A stretch of 64,000 nt of DNA. Source: Euglena gracilis. Its lineage: Eukaryota; Euglenida; Euglenophyceae; Euglenales. Below are positions 60,201 through 64,000 of the stretch, piece after piece. The notes below the pieces were generated by a model that searched no databases, had not been told where the DNA came from, and was given only the letters and a program-made list of their open reading frames with translations. The stretch lies in the NCBI GenBank assembly GCA_039621445.1, contig CP154957.1, positions 25,640,444-25,704,443 of the forward strand. Reading direction: 5' to 3'. Both the position numbers and the translations under genes were made by a program. Every line of letters begins with the position of its first letter. The first letter of the stretch is position 1.

Positions 60201-60655
60201 AAATTTTGCGGTTGGGGGGGGTGTGAGTGGTGCTTGGGGATGAGGGGTAGGACTATGTCCAAAAAGCATCCCAAGTCACCACCGCACATGGGGGTGTTGT
60301 CAGCCGTCGTAATTTTGATCGGCTTCTTGGCTTTCACCAAGAGGGGGGTTGGTATCAACCCGAACCGAAAAAGTAGTGCAATGCGACAACCAGTGTCAAT
60401 GAGAATTTTGACTTTTGCACAAAAATTTTGGATTTTGATTTCCGCTTGGACCAAAAGTTCCATGGGGGGTAAGCAAAGTGAAGGGTCTGGCGAAAATACG
60501 TTTTCTTGCCAGCTTTCCCATGAACCCTTTCCTACTTTGCACAACATTCCGAGCGGAAAGTTGGAGTGGGGGGTGGGGGACCCGAAAATTTTCCGGGTAC
60601 CGACCAGGAAGGCAGATGGGCAGGGGGGGCAGGGTTGATCAGGTCCTACCTCCAT
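57002..60655 (-). CDS. pol: Pol: protease, methyltransferase-like domain, reverse transcriptase, RNase H (1217 aa)
   Basis: An aspartic protease has DTG at residues 87-89 ([14 protein letters not shown]) and VILGYPFL at 167-174. After a long Pro/Thr-rich linker there is a Dam-type methyltransferase-like domain at about 488-600: [54 protein letters not shown] follows with [12 protein letters not shown] (738-749), [14 protein letters not shown] (776-789), [15 protein letters not shown] and VYIDDVLVG (YIDD 839-842). RNase H has [16 protein letters not shown] (D1003), KETYAIV and [10 protein letters not shown] (D1076). The RT and RNase H motifs look intact. In the inserted domain the expected NPPF is HPPP, so it is probably not catalytic. 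The frame is the same as gag's, separated by one stop codon. Confidence 0.92.
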   Translation of the reverse strand: MEVGPDQPCPPCPSAFLVGTRKIFGSPTPHSNFPLGMLCKVGKGSWESWQENVFSPDPSLCLPPMELLVQAEIKIQNFCAKVKILIDTGCRIALLFRFGLIPTPLLVKAKKPIKITTADNTPMCGGDLGCFLDIVLPLIPKHHSHPPQPQNFPDTWGYESGIHGSDVILGYPFLRQHRLVVDCHSHGLRTSSFSSLPPKPSSPVASTAIATNFSTPFSKTFTPLPTTPTNVFHTGCTEKVHPLPVDTPTSVPHEAGQASSGTPLVPLGYKTKAQRPEVITVSSSRPAAPIPRFPPDVSLSDTSVHPPAATKAHPNFYTHPHQTNMRDQDHYSDTSFQCVHCRRISAQPDFDCGHLVQTPTLIPISRYHTLGCGSQCATVHQVLQQRGIALLFGTAKSVSHTSPTSIWHDMDWVCTHPTHQPLGMPLGSVDDTPLTYVCGSLNCVTALQPANQVDTYAMRVWNAFNFGQYRILEEWFSKIAALADSFDLSLEIDAFSSKAHARLSRYWSRHTNAFLKFWGDTVLWMHPPPKLIPDVVEKILRDEARGALLIPVNPNADWFHQLSYVCFHWWDLPADVPLFEDFCGVLLPPVKEIIFRVCFFNAFGISDLRVPRYLGTNGDATPSTQISAVIESADQHPKSADYCSRITREFHGVLDNPVYACDIDPAIRGPFGVCKIELKDGAKPMHRKFFRCSGEREQALNEMIEKLIQRKWIIPSKSEWTSQAFVVPKPADQSGQKKWRLVLDYRYLNSQTKDDPFPLPLIEDLITKQSDNRLWSIFDLEDGFHQMHLHPDSQPYTAFVTSKGVYQWTVLPMGVKNGPAMFQRMIQWVLRDLPFALVYIDDVLVGTQPPSAKSGEDILDPHYRDVRAVLSAFQKHVLFVKGSKMHLFRKIIKFCGHILSNGQRKAAPSKMEAIKKWTPEVIKTLTHLKGFLGLAQYYAIYMKDFAKIAVPLTRQLKNRTPDNAKVIWDDQMCEAFNKIKDLLLENVVLDIVDPYKPYVLEVDSSDYAAGGVLSQHNAANELRPVAFFSRKLQGDNGKGQVKWSIREKETYAIVLILQKFRSWIASSLVQILVLTDHESLQHWYTEDLNKAMSSVGRRCRWHEFLSQFNLVVVYTPGHTQKVADPLSRAPWYYPGNPDEGDATFHGSHEADQFARRSDAADNMLDSLPVSRVYRSIAISPLRGRRRRGRTAGPRRITRTETPTPLFFREWDYSRDPI

Positions 60656-60700
60656 CTGTTCATCAGCCCAGAGGTCCGTGCCCTCGGACCTCGGGCTCCC

Positions 60701-60703
60701 CTA
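60701..60703 (-). promoter_or_regulatory. Single in-frame UAG between gag and pol (possible readthrough site)
   Basis: The gag frame ends ...YSAGSDLE-stop and continues in the same frame for 15 sense codons (GSPRSEGTDLWADEQ) up to the pol ATG at 60655. The stop is TAG followed by GGGAGCCCGAGG. UAG followed by G and a purine-rich stretch is the context used for gag-pol readthrough in some retroviruses. Confidence 0.5.
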
Positions 60704-62029
60704 CTCCAGGTCCGAACCGGCCGAATAGCCGGCTATGGGCCTTTTAGAGGTATAAACGGATTTCAACGTGCGCACCGCCATGCGGGCCTCGTCGAAATCG
60801 GTATCCGTGGTCTCATCCCCCTCCCTGCCCGAAGCCGGGGTGTCATCCTCCAAACAAGATATCTTGAAACCGACTTTATGGCGGTTGGAGGAGTGACCCT
60901 TGTCACCGCGATTCATACCGCGATGACGTTGGCCAGGGCGGGGAGAACGAGAACGCGGACATTTGGATGAGTGGTGATCACTCGATCCACAAAGCGAACA
61001 CCGAGATTTGTGTCGCGAATCTGGATAACGGGGGGATCGGTTTCCCGATTTCCCGTCAAACCGTCGTGGTGACCGGGTATCCCGTCGACCATGACCGGTG
61101 TATCGGGGTTTTCCCGATGAGGATCGCGAAGAAGATGATCCGCTTCGCGAACGCGATCGCGATGTCTCGCGATGAGAATCACGCTTCTTGGCCGGGGCAC
61201 CGGGTGACCTACCCCGAGGGGTACCGTGTTTCCGCTCATCGCGGAACGGGATCCGGGGGCTAATACCACCGGAACGGGGACCCGATGACCGTGAATTGCC
61301 CGATTGGCGTGAAAACGCGGAGGAACCCGAACCTCGTGATGAGGTCGAGCCTCGCGGACTCTGAATACGCTTTCGCGCTTCAGGATTAGGACATTCCCGA
61401 GACATATGTCCCGATTTGTTGCACAAAAAGCACACTTTATCCGTGGCTTGGTCCGAAGAACGCGGGTATCGCGTTTTCGATCCCGTGGTGGGTGAAGCGG
61501 GTGAAACCGGTGATTTTTGCAATGCGTTCACCGAACCAGCCGGTAATCCAGCGGTTGGGTGTGCGGTATACGCGGATTGAATCTGACCAAGAAGCTGTGA
61601 TAGCTTCAGTTGCTTGGAAACATAATTCCAGCGTTGGTCAAGAGTCATTGCATTACCCGCCAACTCCTCACGATGGATATCCTTGATGAGGCTAGGCGTG
61701 AAATGCATGAGAACAGCGTCAAACTGTTCGCGCATTTGCTTTTCACTGAGTTCATCCACTTCAGCGGCAAGTCCTAACCATTTGGCATACCAAAGGTCAA
61801 TGGACTTCCATTTGCGATCGGGTGGGGCGCATTGCCGCCACTTGGTCTCCAGGGTAATCCTAGCGACCAAACTTGAACTGGTGGAAGCGTATTGCTCCAC
61901 CAGGTCATCAAAGGAAACGCGGTAGCGAATGACGAGTTGTCGCGCGCGCTCCTTCTCATCCCTAGGGAGGCAATCGATGAATTCCATCTTGATCACCTCC
62001 GGGTTTGTGTCCTGGGTTGGCCCTTTCAA
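60701..62029 (-). CDS. gag: Gag, C-terminal two thirds (442 aa frame): capsid-like, two zinc knuckles, SR-rich
   Basis: Residues 1-160 form a helical capsid-like part (KMEFIDCLPRDEKERARQLV, FDAVLMHFTPSLIKDIHREE) that matches T1. Two CCHC knuckles are at C200-C213 (CFLCNKSGHMSREC) and C344-C357 (CSLCGSSDHHSSKC), both CX2CX4HX4C, for RNA packaging. Between them is an unusual Arg/Ser-rich region (about 225-340) with many SR, RS and SPR dipeptides. The start at 62029 is only the first ATG after a one-base deletion near 62092. The true N-terminus is upstream in other frames. Confidence 0.85.
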   Translation of the reverse strand: MKGPTQDTNPEVIKMEFIDCLPRDEKERARQLVIRYRVSFDDLVEQYASTSSSLVARITLETKWRQCAPPDRKWKSIDLWYAKWLGLAAEVDELSEKQMREQFDAVLMHFTPSLIKDIHREELAGNAMTLDQRWNYVSKQLKLSQLLGQIQSAYTAHPTAGLPAGSVNALQKSPVSPASPTTGSKTRYPRSSDQATDKVCFLCNKSGHMSRECPNPEARKRIQSPRGSTSSRGSGSSAFSRQSGNSRSSGPRSGGISPRIPFRDERKHGTPRGRSPGAPAKKRDSHRETSRSRSRSGSSSSRSSSGKPRYTGHGRRDTRSPRRFDGKSGNRSPRYPDSRHKSRCSLCGSSDHHSSKCPRSRSPRPGQRHRGMNRGDKGHSSNRHKVGFKISCLEDDTPASGREGDETTDTDFDEARMAVRTLKSVYTSKRPIAGYSAGSDLE

Positions 62030-62096
62030 TGCCCAGTAGTACTCCCAGTCCCGGAAAAACTGTCTCCATGTGGTTGGGTCACCGTCCCATTGGGCT

Positions 62097-63185
62097 TCAC
62101 CTTATTCGCGATTGCGATGGTGCCCTTGAAGTCTTTCTGAAAAACCCGTTGGCCCTCGGTGGTATTCCGTGGATTCGGGCCCGGGTACGCTCGAGCACCA
62201 AGCGTATCCTTTCCGGATTCTTGTCGGAATCGCGAAATTTCTGGTGAAGGTGAATCCTGGTACCGGAAATCCGGTCGCAAACCCTGTTGGTCACCCGTAA
62301 TAGGGGGACACTCCGGTGTGGGGGTATGTCGCGGCTCATTCCACACACAAGCATGGAATGATGGATTTCTTGGTGGAGACTTGGCGGAATCGCCGTGTTT
62401 TCCGAAAATTCGGTTCCCGTAATGGGAGATTCATCCGAAAACTGGTTTTGGGTTGTGGACAAGGCCAATGGTGGCACAATTCGCGGAATCGCGGATTGTG
62501 ACACTCGGGACACGGGTGGTGGTGGTGCATGTGCACCCAGAGCCGGGTTATGAAAACGCGACTCTGGAACATTTGGCGCATCTTCGGCAATGCATACTGC
62601 CGAATTGCGGTGTGAAACCCGCTGTTGGTTGGACACATTATCCAAACCCACAGACAAGTCATGCACACTTTGCTCCAAATGCTCAACGAGTTGGAGTTGG
62701 CCGCAAATACGGTCAACTTCATCCTCCAAAGCGCGAATACGCTTGCGGTAACGGGAAAAGTCATCCAAGTGCGGAATCCTTTCGGAAATTCCGGTAACAT
62801 CTTGGACAAGTTTCCCGTGAGACTTATCCAATAATTGGAGTTGTCCCATTAATGCGTTTACAGCATTTGAGAGAATGTGCAAAGGTGATGTCACCTTGGT
62901 TGGTGTGGTGGTGGGTGCAACCGGTGCAGGGTTATCCGACAAGGCGGTGGGGGTACGCACGGGCAAATTTCCGGGTTGTGGCTTATCCAACAACGCGGAA
63001 ATTCGCTCATCCAACCTGGTAATCTCACTTTGCGTGGATCGGGCATTCCGATTCACCGATTCCTCAAGCCGTAATAGGCTGTTGCAGAAATCTTGCAAGG
63101 TTTCCTGATTGTTAGTGAGCATTTTGTCATAAAATGCCTTGAAATCAGGGTTCTCGGTAATCCGAGAACTGGAACCTGCAGGCAA
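62097..63185 (-). pseudogene. gag: Gag, N-terminal part (362 aa frame), frameshifted relative to the rest
   Basis: Coiled-coil-rich sequence that aligns with T1 gag: FYDKMLTNNQETLQDFCNSL, YRKRIRALEDEVDRI, EQSVHDLSVGLDNV and IPPSLHQEI. The coding frame changes between about 62.34 and 62.16 kb (the 62346-62026 frame carries QKDFKGTIAIANKVKP) and again near 62092, where AAGCCCAATGGG lacks one C relative to the frame-correct T1 sequence. The start lies at the gap edge, so the real N-terminus may be missing. Confidence 0.75.
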
Positions 63186-63188
63186 AGA

Positions 63189-63994
63189 NNNNNNNNNNNN
63201 NNNNNNNNNNNNNNNNNNNNNNNNNNNNNNNNNNNNNNNNNNNNNNNNNNNNNNNNNNNNNNNNNNNNNNNNNNNNNNNNNNNNNNNNNNNNNNNNNNNN
63301 NNNNNNNNNNNNNNNNNNNNNNNNNNNNNNNNNNNNNNNNNNNNNNNNNNNNNNNNNNNNNNNNNNNNNNNNNNNNNNNNNNNNNNNNNNNNNNNNNNNN
63401 NNNNNNNNNNNNNNNNNNNNNNNNNNNNNNNNNNNNNNNNNNNNNNNNNNNNNNNNNNNNNNNNNNNNNNNNNNNNNNNNNNNNNNNNNNNNNNNNNNNN
63501 NNNNNNNNNNNNNNNNNNNNNNNNNNNNNNNNNNNNNNNNNNNNNNNNNNNNNNNNNNNNNNNNNNNNNNNNNNNNNNNNNNNNNNNNNNNNNNNNNNNN
63601 NNNNNNNNNNNNNNNNNNNNNNNNNNNNNNNNNNNNNNNNNNNNNNNNNNNNNNNNNNNNNNNNNNNNNNNNNNNNNNNNNNNNNNNNNNNNNNNNNNNN
63701 NNNNNNNNNNNNNNNNNNNNNNNNNNNNNNNNNNNNNNNNNNNNNNNNNNNNNNNNNNNNNNNNNNNNNNNNNNNNNNNNNNNNNNNNNNNNNNNNNNNN
63801 NNNNNNNNNNNNNNNNNNNNNNNNNNNNNNNNNNNNNNNNNNNNNNNNNNNNNNNNNNNNNNNNNNNNNNNNNNNNNNNNNNNNNNNNNNNNNNNNNNNN
63901 NNNNNNNNNNNNNNNNNNNNNNNNNNNNNNNNNNNNNNNNNNNNNNNNNNNNNNNNNNNNNNNNNNNNNNNNNNNNNNNNNNNNNNNNNNNNNN
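63189..63994. other. Assembly gap (806 N)
   Basis: No sequence. The 5' end of gag and the 5' LTR of T2 are expected here or to the right. Only six bases follow. Confidence 1.
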
Positions 63995-64000
63995 CTCGTG

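Larger units (their letters stand above)
48738..63188 (-). mobile_element. Ty3/gypsy-type chromodomain element T2 with long accessory genes
   Basis: Minus-strand order is gag (63185-60701), protease/methyltransferase-like/RT/RNase H (60655-57002), integrase with chromodomain (57291-55603), ORF X (55406-54549), ORF Y (54657-49876) and an LTR-like region (49560-48738). Integrase after RNase H and a C-terminal chromodomain place it in the Ty3/gypsy chromovirus-like group. The 5' LTR is lost in the gap at 63189-63994. At over 14 kb it is very long for the group because of ORF X and Y. Two gag frame breaks make this copy probably inactive, or reflect sequencing errors. Confidence 0.85.

Overview
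This is eukaryotic, repeat-dominated DNA. There are no bacterial-style operons, ribosomal RNA genes or recognisable single-copy host genes. Nearly everything that can be identified belongs to reverse-transcribing mobile elements: two Ty3/gypsy-type LTR elements, a tandem cluster of Penelope-like elements (PLEs), two decayed DIRS-like (tyrosine-recombinase) elements, a LINE remnant, and small elements carrying only a methyltransferase-like domain. Long CT, CA and CAG microsatellites and one 806-base assembly gap fit a large plant or algal genome. A streptophyte alga such as Chara would fit, but that is a guess.

Layout. 1-7250: remnant of Ty3-like element T1 (minus strand). It has a broken gag, accessory ORF X and ORF Y, and no pol. 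7251-8360: no gene seen. 8361-12648: CT/CA tracts, an 892-bp tandem array of nearly four copies, and a GC-rich spacer. 12649-28310: head-to-tail PLE cluster (minus), two almost identical 6.28-kb units plus two partial ones. The PLE protein has its GIY-YIG endonuclease in front of the reverse transcriptase. 28311-34868: microsatellite, decayed DIRS-like copy D1 (minus), noncoding DNA and a LINE C-terminal remnant. 34869-37125: 2.26-kb element with 228-bp direct terminal repeats and a broken methyltransferase-like domain. 37126-45148: AT-rich noncoding DNA, microsatellites, tRNA-like sequence, an apparently intact 231-aa methyltransferase-like ORF (plus) and a hairpin array. 45149-48737: DIRS-like copy D2 (minus) with RT, RNase H, methyltransferase-like and tyrosine recombinase parts. 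48738-63188: long Ty3/gypsy element T2 (minus): gag, protease-methyltransferase-like-RT-RNase H, integrase with chromodomain, ORF X (285 aa), ORF Y (1593 aa) and an LTR-like region. 63189-63994: run of N.

How the parts relate. T1 and T2 belong to one lineage. Gag, ORF X and LTR-like sequences match between them, but T1 joins gag directly to ORF X with pol deleted. A Dam-type (N6-adenine methyltransferase-like) domain recurs in five places in different contexts: both DIRS copies, inside the T2 polyprotein between protease and RT, the small 35-37 kb element, and alone at 41 kb. This recurrence, together with the large accessory genes X and Y downstream of integrase, is the strongest candidate for something not yet described.
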